Assembly (NCBI RefSeq): GCF_036053395.1 | Contig: NZ_CP107942.1 | Span: forward strand, 7,520,501 to 7,584,500 | Origin: Actinoplanes sp. NBC_00393 | Lineage (GTDB): Bacteria > Actinomycetota > Actinomycetes > Mycobacteriales > Micromonosporaceae | Direction: 5' to 3' | Length of the DNA: 64,000 nucleotides | Shown here: in pieces, positions 1-9,470 of the stretch | Position numbering within the stretch: position 1 is the stretch's first letter | Layout: each line of letters starts with the position of its first letter | The notes under the pieces: model-generated | What the model was told of the DNA's origin: nothing | The model's input: the letters and a program-made list of their open reading frames with translations, nothing else | Database searches by the model: none | Position numbers and translations under genes: made by a program

Positions 1-2272
1 CCGGATGGGCCCGGGTGCGGCGTTGCGGTCCGCGCGGGATGTCCCGCAGGCCGCGGGAACGCAGCCGCCGGGTGACGATCGCGGCCGCCGGCCGGGCGCC
101 GAGCCGCTGGAATTCCGCGAGCGCGGCACGTAAGCCGGCCTCGTGCGGTGCCCCGGCCAGGACCAATGCCGCATCGTACGCACAATCGCGCGCCCGCAAC
201 TGCTCCGCCGCCGCCATCTCCCCCGCTCCGGCCGGGCTCTCCCCTGCCAGGTTCAGCAACCGGGTCAGCTCGCCGATCACGGCGGCTGCCTGCCACCGCC
301 GGGCCACCTCGAGGGTGTCCCGCAGTTCGGCCTCCACCGGCCGTCCGGCGAGCCAGGCCGCTCCCGCCCGGGCGGCCGCTACCGGCGCCAGATACTGCAG
401 CTCGGTCTGCCCCTCAGCCAGTGCCCGCGCCTCGTCCAGGAGTACCCACGGATCCTCGTCACCGCGCCGGGCCGCGACCAGCCCGGCCACGGTCAGCGCC
501 AGGATCCGCAGCAGCGGCGCCGGCCCGGCGGCACGCAGCAGCGACCGGGCGTCCCCGGCCGCGGCCTCCCACCGGCCGGTGTCCAGCAGGTACCTCGCCC
601 GGTACGCCACCAGGTAGCTGCTCCAGGCCTCCAGCCCGAGCTCCTCGCACGCGGCCAGGCCGTGGTCCAACCAGGACACCAGGTGGTACGCGCGGGTGCG
701 GGTCATCGCCCAGCCGACATGCAGGTACGCCCGGCCGACGTGCTCGTCCAGCCCCTCCTGCTCAGCCAGGGCGAGACTGCGCTCCAGTTTCCGGATGCCG
801 TCCGGCTCGCCGGTGAGCAGTTGCATGGTGCCGATGTTGTTGAGGCTGTGCACGACGATCTCCGGCACGTCGTGCTCCGCGGCCAGGCGCAGGGCTCGTT
901 CGCCGTAGGTCATCGTGCCCGCGTAGTCCTCCAGGTTGAGCCAGGTCGCGGACTGGTTGCTGCACGCCACCGCCAGCTCCGGGCCCGGTGGAAGGCTGTC
1001 GAGCAGCTCCATCGCGGTGTCCCCGGCCCGCGCCGACTCCGCGGCGAGACCGGCGCACCACAGCCGCCGGGCCAGCGCGACGAGCGCTGCGCCCGCGCCG
1101 AGCCGGTCACCGGTCTGCTGCCGGAGCCGGATGGCCGCGCGCAGGGTGGCGATCGACTCGTCGGTCTGCTCGGTCAGGTAGCACTCGTGCGAGCGGCGTT
1201 CCAGCAGCGTGGCGCGTTCGGCCGGGGGCAGCGTGCCGGCGAAGCGGAGGGCTCGCGCGTACTGTGCGGCAGCCTCCCGGTGTGCGCCGCGGGCGGCGGC
1301 CTGCTCGGCCGCGATCGGCGCCCAGATCCGGACGGTCGCGGCATCGCCGGCGGCCTCCGCGTGATGCGCCACCCGGCTCGGGTCGGCCGTGTCCGGCTCG
1401 TCCAGCAGAGCCCGCAGCACGGCCCGGTTGAGCTCCAGCCGCCGGTGCGGGGTGAGTGACTCCTCGACGGTGATCCGGGCCAGCTCGTGCCGGAACGCCA
1501 CGCCGCCCGGCACGCCCTCCAGCATTCCGGCGCCCAGCGCCGCGTCCAGGCCGGGGACGGCCCGCAGCTCCATGAAGGACGGGGCCACCGACACCGCCTC
1601 CAGCAGGGCCACCGCCTCCGGGTCCAGCTGGACGATCCGGGACAGGACCGCGTCCCGTACGGTCAACGGCACCTGCTCGCCCGCGCCGGCCAGGACCTCC
1701 GTGACGAAGAACGGGTTTCCCCCGGTGACCCGGTGCAGCGCGGCGCCGTCCCCTCCGGCCAGCACGCCCACCGCCTCCCGGGACAGCGGCTCGACGCGGA
1801 GCCGCTGCACCGACTCGCCGCGCAGCTCGCCGAGCGTCCGGCGCAGCGGGTGACCGCGGTCCAGCTCGTCACTGCGGTAACTGGCGACGACCAGCGCCGG
1901 AATGCCCTCGATCCGGCGCCCCAGCAGGCTGAGCACGTCCAATGTGGCCTCGTCGGCCCAGTGCAGATCCTCCAGGACGAGAATCAGGCCAGGACGCGCC
2001 CGAGCGTCCCGGGTGATCGCCGCGGCCACCTCATGCGGCCTCGTCCCCGTCACGATCTCCTGGAACGGCCCGAGCGGGCGCGGCGCGAAGAGCGGATCGC
2101 AGGCACCCCAGAGGAACTCCGCATCGCTCTCCGCGCGGAACCGCCGCAGCAGTGCGGTCTTGCCACCGCCGGCCTCGCCGCCGAGCAGCACCAGGGCTCC
2201 GCCCGGCCCGGTTCGCACGCTGTCCGCGGCGGCGTGCAGCGCATGCAGTTGCTCCGAGCGTTCGAGCAGCAC
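1..2272 (-). CDS. LuxR-family ATPase transcriptional regulator (3' end cut by window)
   Basis: Large ATP-binding LuxR-type (LAL/MalT-like) regulator. It reads from a GTG at 2272 off the left edge, giving 757 visible codons. The N terminus VLLERSEQLHAL is typical of the family. Walker A (GGEAGGGKT) lies near residue 35 and Walker B (LILVLEDLHWAD) near residue 100, followed by the family's LVVASYRSDEL segment and a long TPR-like helical region. The last visible residues (RRLRSRGLRDIPRGP) are the usual lead-in to the C-terminal LuxR helix-turn-helix, which is therefore expected just outside the window. The target genes and inducer cannot be inferred. No strong ribosome-binding site precedes the GTG, so the start rests on family alignment. 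Confidence 0.85.
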   Translation of the reverse strand, partial: MLLERSEQLHALHAAADSVRTGPGGALVLLGGEAGGGKTALLRRFRAESDAEFLWGACDPLFAPRPLGPFQEIVTGTRPHEVAAAITRDARARPGLILVLEDLHWADEATLDVLSLLGRRIEGIPALVVASYRSDELDRGHPLRRTLGELRGESVQRLRVEPLSREAVGVLAGGDGAALHRVTGGNPFFVTEVLAGAGEQVPLTVRDAVLSRIVQLDPEAVALLEAVSVAPSFMELRAVPGLDAALGAGMLEGVPGGVAFRHELARITVEESLTPHRRLELNRAVLRALLDEPDTADPSRVAHHAEAAGDAATVRIWAPIAAEQAAARGAHREAAAQYARALRFAGTLPPAERATLLERRSHECYLTEQTDESIATLRAAIRLRQQTGDRLGAGAALVALARRLWCAGLAAESARAGDTAMELLDSLPPGPELAVACSNQSATWLNLEDYAGTMTYGERALRLAAEHDVPEIVVHSLNNIGTMQLLTGEPDGIRKLERSLALAEQEGLDEHVGRAYLHVGWAMTRTRAYHLVSWLDHGLAACEELGLEAWSSYLVAYRARYLLDTGRWEAAAGDARSLLRAAGPAPLLRILALTVAGLVAARRGDEDPWVLLDEARALAEGQTELQYLAPVAAARAGAAWLAGRPVEAELRDTLEVARRWQAAAVIGELTRLLNLAGESPAGAGEMAAAEQLRARDCAYDAALVLAGAPHEAGLRAALAEFQRLGARPAAAIVTRRLRSRGLRDIPRGPQRRTRAHP

Positions 2273-2332
2273 CCCCGAACCATGACAGCCGGCACCCGTC
2301 CGGCTCCATCACCTATCCGACTTGCTTCTGCT

Positions 2333-3355
2333 TCAGAACAGCGCCATCTGGCCGGGCGTCGGGTCGCGGCGTGCGGTGAGCCCGCTGCGGAACACCCACG
2401 GGCGTGCCTCCGGCGCCGGGTCCACCCCGGCCGGCGGCTCGGCGCCGCCGACGAGCGCCCACAGGGACGGGCCGAAATTGATGGCCCGGGCCCGCAGCGC
2501 CTTGCGGATGGTCAGATAGTCGAGCGGCAGCCGGGCCTGCTCCAGCGGCGGCACCGGCAGGTCGTCGCGCATCCGCATCAGCCGCCGGTTGCGCTCGACC
2601 GCCTCGCGGGCCGCGGTCCGGGTCAGCTCTTCAGCAGCCTGGGCACCCACCACTTCGCGTACGGCGTGCAGGTCACCGTCGTCGATGGCCTTCCAGGCGG
2701 CCTCGACCGTGCCGAACGAGGCGAGCAGCCGGGCGGCCCGGGTCGAGCCGAAGCGGCGTACGCCGTGCAGGTTGTCCGACGGGTCACCGCGCAGAGCGGC
2801 GAAGTCGCGATACTGCCAGGGCTGGACGCCGTAGAGAGCGGACAGCCCGTCCCCGTCGACGAGCACCGCCTCGTCCATGCCGCCGTTGCGCACCCGCAGC
2901 ACCGAGGTCGTCTCGTCGATCAGGGCGAACGCGTCCCGGTCGCTGGTCATCAGCACCGACCGCCAGCCCTTGCCGCGGGCGTGCGCGGCACAGCTGGCCA
3001 GCACGTCGTCCGCCTCGTACGCCGGCGGCACGACCGTGCACACCCCGGCGGCCCGCAGCAGGCCCGGCGCACCGGCGATCTGCTCGGTCAGGTCGGCCGG
3101 CTTGTCCGGCCGGTGCGCCTTGTAATCGGGGTACTCCTGGCGGCGGGCCGACTGCTCCGGGCAGTCGAACGCGACGACCAGCCCGTCCGGCCGCAGGTGC
3201 GCGGCGGCCCGGGCCACGAAGCCCACCAGGCCGCGCAGCGCCCACACCGGCCGCCCGTCGTCGTCGATGAACCCCTCGCCCGCGGCCGCATGGTAGGCGC
3301 GGTGCAGCAGACTGTTGCCGTCCAGGACAAGCAGCAGCGGCAGGCGAGACGACAC
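2333..3355 (-). CDS. FEN-type 5'-3' exonuclease (stand-alone Pol I N-domain homologue)
   Basis: Predicted flap/5'-3' exonuclease that acts on DNA with 5' ends or flaps. The metal-binding acidic motifs are all visible in order: LVLDGNS near the N terminus, VAFDCP, YEADDVLA, TSDRDAF and the H3TH-associated GDPSDN. It lacks polymerase domains, so it is an ExoIX/FEN-like stand-alone enzyme of about 340 residues, the usual size. I prefer the GTG at 3355 because the conserved strand LLLVLDGNS begins seven residues later. A GTG at 3397 would add 14 unconserved residues. The gene ends in MALF and lies just downstream of the alcohol dehydrogenase gene on the same strand. A functional link to that operon is not obvious. 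Confidence 0.85.
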   Translation of the reverse strand: MSSRLPLLLVLDGNSLLHRAYHAAAGEGFIDDDGRPVWALRGLVGFVARAAAHLRPDGLVVAFDCPEQSARRQEYPDYKAHRPDKPADLTEQIAGAPGLLRAAGVCTVVPPAYEADDVLASCAAHARGKGWRSVLMTSDRDAFALIDETTSVLRVRNGGMDEAVLVDGDGLSALYGVQPWQYRDFAALRGDPSDNLHGVRRFGSTRAARLLASFGTVEAAWKAIDDGDLHAVREVVGAQAAEELTRTAAREAVERNRRLMRMRDDLPVPPLEQARLPLDYLTIRKALRARAINFGPSLWALVGGAEPPAGVDPAPEARPWVFRSGLTARRDPTPGQMALF

Positions 3356-3403
3356 CCGACGAGTGTGTCCCGCCGACCCCGGCAACCGCCAGTCCACGAT
3401 CCG

Positions 3404-4492
3404 CTAGAGGTTCACCACCGAGCGGGCTCCCTCGCCTCGGCTCATGCGGTCGAAGGCGGCCGGGACGTCGGCCAGGCGGATGCGGTCGGTGATCAGGTGG
3501 TCGAGGGTCAGTCTGCCGTCCAGGACGTCGCGGGCCAGGGCCGGGACCTCCAGGTCGGTGTCGGCCTGCCCGTACACCGAGGCCCGCAGGATGCGCGCCG
3601 AGCTGAAGATCTCCAGCGCGCTCAGCTGGACCATGTCGTCGGCCGCGCCCATGCCGACCACGGTGACCTGGCCGCCGGAGCGGGTGGCGCGCCAGGCCGC
3701 GCGGATCGTCGAGGCCCGGCCGACGCACTCGATGGCGTGGTCGACGCCGAGCTTGCCGGTCCGCCCGCGGATGTCCTTCGACAGGTTCTCCGAGGAGACC
3801 ACGAAGTCGGTGGCGCCGGCCGCCTCGGCGAGTTCCTTCTTCGCCTCGGTGACGTCCACCGCGATCACCTGCGCCGCGCCGGCTGCGCGGGCCGCGGAGA
3901 CCACCGACAGGCCGACCCCGCCCAGGCCGATGACCAGGACCGATTCGCCGGGCTGCACCCGGGCGGTGTTGCGCACAGCGCCGGTTCCGGTGAGCACCGC
4001 GCAGCCGAGCAGCGCAGCAAGATCAAAATCAAGCTCCGACGGTACGCGGATGACGGCGTTCTCCGGCACCACGACCTGTTCGGCCAGCGCGCCGACGCCG
4101 AGTGTCACGTGCACGGGGGCGCCGTCCAGGGTGATCCCGTTCTCCAGGGCGGCAACCCCGTGTGAGGTGCTGCACAGCCACGGTTCGCCGTGCTCGCAGA
4201 ACCAGCAGTTGCGGCAGGCCGGCTGCCAGTTCAGCACCACCCGGTCACCGACCGCGGCCCGGGTCACGTGGTCGCCGGTCTCGACCACCTCGCCGGACGC
4301 CTCGTGCCCGAGGATCAGCGGGTGCGGCGGCCGCAGCGTGCCGTTGATCATGGAGAGGTCGGAGTGGCACACCCCGGCCGCGCGGATGCGTACCCGCACC
4401 TGGCCCGGCCCGATCTCGGGCAGCCGCAGCTCGACGATTTCGGCCGGCGTGCCCTCGGCACGAACCACCAGCCCGGACATGTAACGGCTCAT
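3404..4492 (-). CDS. Zinc-dependent medium-chain alcohol dehydrogenase
   Basis: NAD-dependent alcohol dehydrogenase of the class III-like zinc MDR family, 362 residues. Catalytic zinc ligands are visible as GVCHSD (Cys42) and GHE (His63/Glu64). The structural-zinc loop has four cysteines (93, 96, 99, 107). The Rossmann motif GLGGVG lies near residue 195. Its start overlaps the stop of the upstream aldehyde dehydrogenase by ATGA, implying translational coupling. Together the two enzymes would oxidise an alcohol to an aldehyde and then to an acid, which the divergent acyl-CoA ligase could activate. The substrate is not determinable from sequence. Confidence 0.9.
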   Translation of the reverse strand: MSRYMSGLVVRAEGTPAEIVELRLPEIGPGQVRVRIRAAGVCHSDLSMINGTLRPPHPLILGHEASGEVVETGDHVTRAAVGDRVVLNWQPACRNCWFCEHGEPWLCSTSHGVAALENGITLDGAPVHVTLGVGALAEQVVVPENAVIRVPSELDFDLAALLGCAVLTGTGAVRNTARVQPGESVLVIGLGGVGLSVVSAARAAGAAQVIAVDVTEAKKELAEAAGATDFVVSSENLSKDIRGRTGKLGVDHAIECVGRASTIRAAWRATRSGGQVTVVGMGAADDMVQLSALEIFSSARILRASVYGQADTDLEVPALARDVLDGRLTLDHLITDRIRLADVPAAFDRMSRGEGARSVVNL

Positions 4493-5898
4493 CGCTGGAT
4501 CGCCTTCACCTGCTGGAATTCCGCCAGGCCGTACGCGCCCAGCTCCCGGCCGATGCCGGACTGCTTGTAACCACCGAACGGCGCGAACGGGTTGAACGCG
4601 CCACCGTTGACGTCGACCGCACCGGTGCGGATCCGCCGGGCCACCGCCACGGCCCGCTCGTCCGGACCCCAGACCGCGCCGGCCAGCCCGTACTTCGAGT
4701 CGTTCGCGATCGCCACCGCCTCGTCGTCGTCACCGAACGGGATGATCGACAGGACCGGGCCGAAGACCTCCTCCTGCGCGAGCTCGCTGCTCGGGTCCAC
4801 ATCGGCGAAGACGGTCGGCGCGACGAAATAGCCGGTGGACGGCACCGGGGCGTCCAGCCCGCCGGAGACCAGCCGGGCCGACGCCCGCTCGATGAAGCCG
4901 CGGACCCGCTCGCGCTGCCCGGCCGAGACCAGCGGCCCGAGCCGGGTCGCGGCGTCGAACGGGTCGCCCAGCGGGTATCCGGCCGCGGTCTTGGCGGCCA
5001 GCTCCACCGCCTCGTCGTAGTGGCTGCGGTGCACCAGCATCCGGGTCCACGCGGTGCAGGTCTGCCCGGAGTTGAGGAACGCGTTGCCGACGCCGACCTT
5101 CACCGCCTTGACCAGGTCGGCGTCCTGGAGGATCACGTTGGCCGACTTGCCGCCGAGCTCCAGCGACACCCGGGCGATCCGGTCCGCGGCGGCGTGCGAG
5201 ATCGCCCGGCCGGTCGCGGTGGAGCCGGTGAACGACACCATGTCGATGTCCGGGTGGGCGGCGATCGCCGCGCCGACCTCCGGCCCGGTGCCCGTCACCA
5301 CGTTGAGCACGCCGGGCGGCAGGCCGGAGTCCTTGGCCGCGTCAGCCAGCAGGTACGCCACCAGCGGCGTCAGTTCACTCGGCTTGAGAACCACGGTGCA
5401 CCCGGCGGCCAGGGCCGCGCCGACCTTCGCCACCACCTGGTGCAGCGGGTAGTTCCACGGGGTGATCGCGCCGACCACGCCGACCGGCTCGTGGACCACC
5501 AGCGAGTTGCCGATCGTCTCTTCCGGCGCGGGGCGGGCGGCCAGTTCCGCGTACCCCGCGAGGACCGTCAGCGGAAGGCCCGCCTGGACCGCCTTGGCGA
5601 TCTTGAGCGGCGTGCCCAGCTCGAGGCCCACCGTGCGGGCGATCTCGTCGGCGCGCGCGGCCAGCGCAGCGTGCAGCCGGCCGAGGGCTGCACCACGCTC
5701 GGCGGGCGGCGTCGCAGCCCAGCCCTCGAAGGCCTGGCGCGCCGCGGAGACGGCCAGATTGACGTCCTCGGCGGTGCCGGCCGGCACGTGGCCGAAGACC
5801 TCCTCGGTGTACGGGTTCTCCACCGGAATCCGCTCGCTCGAATCCGGCGGCACCCACGCGCCTCCGATGTAGAGCTCGTCACGGAATACCGACGTCAT
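4489..5898 (-). CDS. NAD(P)-dependent aldehyde dehydrogenase
   Basis: Aldehyde dehydrogenase superfamily member, 469 residues, full length. Catalytic Cys281 sits in GQTCTAW and the general base Glu247 in LELGGK. Asn149 in TPWNYP and Lys172 in LKPSE complete the active site and cofactor pocket. It oxidises an aldehyde to the carboxylic acid. The gene overlaps the TetR gene upstream (4 bp) and the alcohol dehydrogenase downstream (4 bp), so the three form a tight operon tetR-aldh-adh. Physiological substrate unknown; a medium/long-chain aldehyde is plausible given the acyl-CoA ligase next door. Confidence 0.92.
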   Translation of the reverse strand: MTSVFRDELYIGGAWVPPDSSERIPVENPYTEEVFGHVPAGTAEDVNLAVSAARQAFEGWAATPPAERGAALGRLHAALAARADEIARTVGLELGTPLKIAKAVQAGLPLTVLAGYAELAARPAPEETIGNSLVVHEPVGVVGAITPWNYPLHQVVAKVGAALAAGCTVVLKPSELTPLVAYLLADAAKDSGLPPGVLNVVTGTGPEVGAAIAAHPDIDMVSFTGSTATGRAISHAAADRIARVSLELGGKSANVILQDADLVKAVKVGVGNAFLNSGQTCTAWTRMLVHRSHYDEAVELAAKTAAGYPLGDPFDAATRLGPLVSAGQRERVRGFIERASARLVSGGLDAPVPSTGYFVAPTVFADVDPSSELAQEEVFGPVLSIIPFGDDDEAVAIANDSKYGLAGAVWGPDERAVAVARRIRTGAVDVNGGAFNPFAPFGGYKQSGIGRELGAYGLAEFQQVKAIQR

Positions 5899-6527
5899 CG
5901 GCGTACCCCCTGGTCATAGCGGTCGGACAGGCCGGTGATCAACAGATCCAGCCCGAGTTCGAAGGCGCCCTCGTCGACGGCGTCGCGGTGTGCGGCGAGT
6001 TCGTGGGCGCGGTGCAGGTGCGGATAACGGTCGTCGTACAGCTCCGGGTCGGCCTCGAAGCCGAGCGCGAAGGAACCCAGCGCCGAACCGGTGATCAGGT
6101 AGCGCATCAGCGCGCCGATGTGGGTGGCCCGGGCCCGCGACCAGCCGGCGTCGAGCAGCGCGCCGTAGACGGCCTCGGCCATGGCCAGCCCGGCCGGCCG
6201 GCGGCCCGGGCCGGTGGCCAGCACCGGAACGATGTTCGGGTGGGCGGCGAGCACCGCGTGGTACGACTTCGCCCAGAGCCGCAGTCCCTCACGCCAGTCG
6301 CAGTCGGTGAAGCCGGAGATGTCGACCTCGGCCACCACGGCCTCGGCCACCGCGTCGACGATCTCCGCCTTGGTCGCGAAGTGGTTGTACAGCGAGGGGC
6401 CCTGCACGCCCAGCTCGGTGGCGAGCCGCCGCATGGAGAGCGCGTCGAGCCCTTCGGCGTCGATCAGCGCACCGGCAGCCTCGACGATCCGCTCACGGGT
6501 GAGCAGCGCCTGCCGGGGCCGGGCCAT
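5895..6527 (-). CDS. TetR-family transcriptional repressor
   Basis: TetR regulator of 210 residues. The N-terminal helix-turn-helix ([12 protein letters not shown] ... [19 protein letters not shown]) is intact, with an all-helical ligand domain following. It is first in an operon with the aldehyde and alcohol dehydrogenase genes (4-bp overlap) and is divergent from the acyl-CoA ligase across a 105-bp gap. That gap holds an AAACT-N9-AGTTT inverted repeat, so local autoregulation plus control of both transcripts is the simplest model. The inducer could be an acyl-CoA, fatty acid or aldehyde, which is inference from the neighbours. Confidence 0.9.
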   Translation of the reverse strand: MARPRQALLTRERIVEAAGALIDAEGLDALSMRRLATELGVQGPSLYNHFATKAEIVDAVAEAVVAEVDISGFTDCDWREGLRLWAKSYHAVLAAHPNIVPVLATGPGRRPAGLAMAEAVYGALLDAGWSRARATHIGALMRYLITGSALGSFALGFEADPELYDDRYPHLHRAHELAAHRDAVDEGAFELGLDLLITGLSDRYDQGVRR

Positions 6528-6561
6528 GGGGACTCCTCAGGAATTCGCACTGGACGCGCAA

Positions 6562-6583
6562 AAACTTACGCCGCTAGTTTAAG
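6562..6583. promoter_or_regulatory. Candidate TetR operator in divergent promoter region
   Basis: An inverted repeat AAACT-N9-AGTTT overlaps CTTA-N11-TAAG in the only intergenic gap between the divergent TetR operon and the acyl-CoA ligase gene. It is AT-rich relative to its surroundings. The position and symmetry fit a TetR dimer site, but this has not been compared with orthologous promoters. Confidence 0.4.
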
Positions 6584-6632
6584 CACAGCTGCGATGTACA
6601 TCACTCCCCCGAGCTTACGAAGGAGGCTCCGC

Positions 6633-8174
6633 ATGACGACGCTGTCTCTGGCTACCGTCCTCGCCGAGGCCGCGCGCCGATACCCGGAGAAGGTGGCGGT
6701 CATCGACGCCGGTGGCGCCCGCATCACCTATTCGGAGTTGTGGGAGCAGACCCGCTCCTACGCGGCCGGCCTCCGCGAGCTCGGCATCAAGCCGGGCGAC
6801 ACGATCGGCGTGATGATCCCGAACGTGGCCGACTTCCCACGGGTCTACTTCGCGGCGCTGGCCGTCGGCGCCCGCGTGGTGCCGGTGTCGCTCCTGCTCA
6901 ACGCGGAGGAGGTGGGTTACGTGCTGCGCGACAGCGGCGCGAACCTGCTGGTCACCCACTCCGCGATGCTCCAGGTCGGCGCGGGCGCGGCGCACGCGAC
7001 CGGCACCCGGCTGGTCAACGTCGGCCCGCTGCCGGCCGATCTGCCCAACCCGCCCACCCGGCTCGAGGAGGTCGCCGCCGGGGTCGAGGCGATCCGGACG
7101 TACGTGACCCGCGAGGCCGAGGACGTCGCGGTGATCCTCTACACGAGCGGGACGACCGGCCAGCCCAAGGGCGCCATGCTCACCCACCTCAACCTGGTGA
7201 TGAACGCCGCGGTGAACGTGTTCGACGTGCACCCGCTCACCGGCGACGACGTGGTGCTCGGCTGCCTGCCGCTGTTCCACACTTTCGGGCAGACGGTCGG
7301 CATGAACGCCACCTTCCGCCTGGGCGGCACGCTGGTGCTGCTCCCCCGGTTCTCCGGCGAGGCGGCGATCGAGCTGATGCTCAAGGAGAAGGTGACCATC
7401 TTCCACGGCGTGCCGACGATGTACATCGGGCTGCTGGAGGCCGCGGCGAAGGCCGAGCAGTTGCCGCAGCTCAAGCTCTGCGTCTCCGGCGGGGCGTCGC
7501 TGCCGGTCGCGGTGCTGGAGAAGTTCGCCGCCGCGTTCGGCTCGACCATCTGGGAGGGGTACGGGTTGTCCGAGACCTCACCGACCGCCACCACGAACCA
7601 GCCGTCCTTCGGCGCCAAGCCGGGCACGGTCGGGCACCCGATCTGGGGTGTCGAGGTGGAGATCGCCCGGGCCGAGGTGCCGGAGAGCATCGAGTTCGTG
7701 CCGGACGGCGAGCTCGGCGAGATCGTGATCCGCGGGCACAACGTCTTCGCCGGCTACCTGAACCGGCCGGAGGCGACGGCGGAAGCCCTGGTGGAGGGCT
7801 GGTTCCGCACCGGCGACCTGGGCGTGCGCGACGCCGAGGGGTTCATCAGCATCGTCGACCGCACCAAGGACCTGATCATCCGGGGCGGCTTCAACGTCTA
7901 CCCGCGTGAGGTGGAGGAGGTCATCGCCCGGCACCCCGCGGTGCAGCAGGTCGCGGTGATCGGCGTGGCCGACGAGGTGCAGGGTGAGGAGGTCTGCGCA
8001 GTGGTGGTCCTCGACGACAAGGGGCTCACCGAGGACGAGCTCATCGAGTGGTCGAAGGAGCGCCTGGGCAAGCACAAGTACCCGCGCCAGGTGCGGTTCG
8101 CCGAGTCGCTGCCGCTCGGGCCGAGCATGAAGGTCCTCAAGCGGGAGCTGCGCAAGCAGTACTCAGGTCAGTAG
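6633..8174 (+). CDS. Long-chain acyl-CoA ligase (FadD-like, AMP-forming)
   Basis: Adenylate-forming enzyme of 513 residues that activates a carboxylic acid to its acyl-CoA through an acyl-AMP. The P-loop LYTSGTTGQPKG, the GYGLSET motif, the GWFRTGDLG hinge region and the C-terminal GGFNVYPREVEE and KYPR segments are all present; the terminal lysine is in SMKVLKREL. The start at 6633 is fixed by a perfect AGGAGG (6621-6626) six bases upstream; a longer in-frame extension is not credible. It is divergent from the TetR-ALDH-ADH operon and would complete an alcohol-to-acyl-CoA route. It converges on the Nudix gene with a 12-bp 3' overlap. Confidence 0.93.
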   Translation: MTTLSLATVLAEAARRYPEKVAVIDAGGARITYSELWEQTRSYAAGLRELGIKPGDTIGVMIPNVADFPRVYFAALAVGARVVPVSLLLNAEEVGYVLRDSGANLLVTHSAMLQVGAGAAHATGTRLVNVGPLPADLPNPPTRLEEVAAGVEAIRTYVTREAEDVAVILYTSGTTGQPKGAMLTHLNLVMNAAVNVFDVHPLTGDDVVLGCLPLFHTFGQTVGMNATFRLGGTLVLLPRFSGEAAIELMLKEKVTIFHGVPTMYIGLLEAAAKAEQLPQLKLCVSGGASLPVAVLEKFAAAFGSTIWEGYGLSETSPTATTNQPSFGAKPGTVGHPIWGVEVEIARAEVPESIEFVPDGELGEIVIRGHNVFAGYLNRPEATAEALVEGWFRTGDLGVRDAEGFISIVDRTKDLIIRGGFNVYPREVEEVIARHPAVQQVAVIGVADEVQGEEVCAVVVLDDKGLTEDELIEWSKERLGKHKYPRQVRFAESLPLGPSMKVLKRELRKQYSGQ

Positions 8175-8585
8175 AGCCGGGAGTTCCGCGACGATCGGTT
8201 TGTCGGCCGGCAGCCAGGTGACGCTGCCCAGCTGGTCCACGGTCAGCCAGCGCATGGAGACATGCTCCAGCGCGGTCGGGACGTCGCCGTCGAGCAGGGT
8301 GACGGCGTAGACCCGGAGCACGGCGCGACCGTGGGCCAGCGGCACGTCCGGGCCGACCCGGTCACCGACCTTCACCCGCACACCCAGCTCCTCGACGCAC
8401 TCGCGGGCCAGCGCCTGCTCCTCGGTCTCACCGGGCTCGACCTTGCCGCCGGGGAACTCCCACTTGCCGGCCGCCTCCGGCGGTGCGCTGCGCTGACAGG
8501 CGAGCACCCGCCCAGCGGTGATGATCACAGCCGCGACAATCACCCTGGGTGACGACGTGGGCCTGACGTACTGTTCCGACGGCAT
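8163..8585 (-). CDS. MutT-like Nudix hydrolase
   Basis: Nudix hydrolase of about 140 residues. The Nudix box is complete: GGKVEPGETEEQALARECVE followed by ELGV, matching GX5EX7REUXEEXGU. The flanking KWEFPGGK and the downstream MRWLTVDQL segment are typical of 8-oxo-dGTP diphosphatase-type MutT proteins, so sanitation of oxidised nucleotides is likely, though Nudix substrates are hard to predict. The ATG at 8585 (MPSEQYV) is preferred over an upstream in-frame start at 8612, which would run into a palindromic element. The 3' end overlaps the acyl-CoA ligase gene by 12 bp. Confidence 0.85.
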   Translation of the reverse strand: MPSEQYVRPTSSPRVIVAAVIITAGRVLACQRSAPPEAAGKWEFPGGKVEPGETEEQALARECVEELGVRVKVGDRVGPDVPLAHGRAVLRVYAVTLLDGDVPTALEHVSMRWLTVDQLGSVTWLPADKPIVAELPALLT

Positions 8586-8613
8586 GGTTTCAAAGATCCC
8601 ACAAAAGTTCACC

Positions 8614-8641
8614 GATCAGGTTGCCCGTTGCTGCCCTGATC
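8614..8641. promoter_or_regulatory. Inverted repeat between divergent Nudix and pterin-dehydratase-like genes
   Basis: GATCAGG (8614-8620) and CCTGATC (8635-8641) are perfect inverted arms separated by 14 nt. A second short inverted repeat, GGACA-N4-TGTCC, lies at 8669-8682. Both are in the intergenic space from which the two divergent genes must be transcribed. They could be operators or 5' leader hairpins; no regulator can be named. Confidence 0.3.
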
Positions 8642-8710
8642 GTCACGCAAACACGGATATGTGGGCGTGGACATGACTGTCCCAAAAGACGAAACTGTGG
8701 GGCACCGACC

Positions 8711-9082
8711 ATGACGACACGGCGACAGTTCGGCCACAAGCCGGCAACGACGCTAAGGGGGGTGCGGCAAGTGCGGGCCAGACGACGCCGGAGCACCAAC
8801 ACCGATTATCTGAGCGATGCTTTGGCGCTACTGGGTGGGTGGACCCGCGACGGGGTGCAGATCCGGCGGGATCTCGCCTGTGACGACAGCCAGCACGCGG
8901 CACTCACCGAGCGCATCAAAGTGGCGGCGGACACACTGCACATTCGACCAAGTATCCGGCGGATCGACGGTCACACTCAGATCTGTCTGGGCCCGCAGGA
9001 CGGCACCGCGATTACCGATGGTGAGGTAACGCTGGCGGCCCGGATCGAGGATTTCTACCGCACTGTGGTCGAGCGTCCGTAA
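8711..9082 (+). CDS. Pterin-4a-carbinolamine dehydratase-fold protein, active site degenerate
   Basis: 123-residue protein. The C-terminal 85 residues follow the pattern of 4a-hydroxytetrahydrobiopterin dehydratase (PCD/DCoH): a Trp in GGWTRDG, a long helix, a His-x-x-Pro segment (LHIRPSIRRID), a following strand (TQICLGP) and a final helix beginning ITDGEVTLAARIE. The canonical catalytic pair of histidines before the proline is not preserved (HIRP instead of the usual HHP), so dehydratase activity is doubtful. A basic N-terminal 35 residues (RARRRRS) is unusual for the family. The start at 8711 gives MTTRRQ; a longer frame begins inside the palindrome. The downstream PH gene follows after 25 bp. 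Confidence 0.6.
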   Translation: MTTRRQFGHKPATTLRGVRQVRARRRRSTNTDYLSDALALLGGWTRDGVQIRRDLACDDSQHAALTERIKVAADTLHIRPSIRRIDGHTQICLGPQDGTAITDGEVTLAARIEDFYRTVVERP

Positions 9083-9107
9083 CGCTGCGGGCGCTACGCT
9101 GCGCCGC

Positions 9108-9470
9108 ATGACTGACGTGGTGTACGACAACAAGGGCCAGCTCGAGCAGATCAAGAGCGGCCTGCTCGACGGCGAGGAGATCATCGCCGTCTACGACGCG
9201 ATCGGCGCCGGCACCGGCTTCATCGGCCTGACCAACCGGCGGATCATCGTTCAGGACAAGTCCTACGTCGGCAAGCGGTTCGCCATCACCAGCATCCCGT
9301 ACTCGAAGGTGCACAGCGTCAGCGTGGTCAGCAACAAGAGCTGGGCCGGCCAGTTCTTCTCCTCCGGCACCATCGCCATCACGGTCGGCACCCACGTGTA
9401 CGAGATCGAGTTCCGCGGCTCCGACAAGGCCCACACCGTGCATAACCTGATCCTCAGCCGGGCCTCCTGA
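9108..9470 (+). CDS. Small bacterial PH-domain protein
   Basis: 120-residue cytosolic protein matching the single bacterial pleckstrin-homology domain family (YokE/bPH type): LLDGEEIIAVYDAI, then FIGLTNRRIIVQD, ITSIPYSKVHSV and a terminal helix (DKAHTVHNLIL). There is no membrane segment. Such proteins are widespread in actinobacteria and have no defined biochemical role. It is probably co-transcribed with the preceding PCD-like gene. A strong hairpin about 410 bp downstream may mark the end of the transcript. Confidence 0.75.
   Translation: MTDVVYDNKGQLEQIKSGLLDGEEIIAVYDAIGAGTGFIGLTNRRIIVQDKSYVGKRFAITSIPYSKVHSVSVVSNKSWAGQFFSSGTIAITVGTHVYEIEFRGSDKAHTVHNLILSRAS

Noticed and set aside
143..4165. 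Very long rightward open frames opposite the regulator, exonuclease and ADH genes
   Set aside because: Arg/Pro/Ala-rich translations without domains; the opposite strand carries recognisable motifs (Walker A/B, FEN acidic residues, zinc ligands). GC-rich mirror frames.
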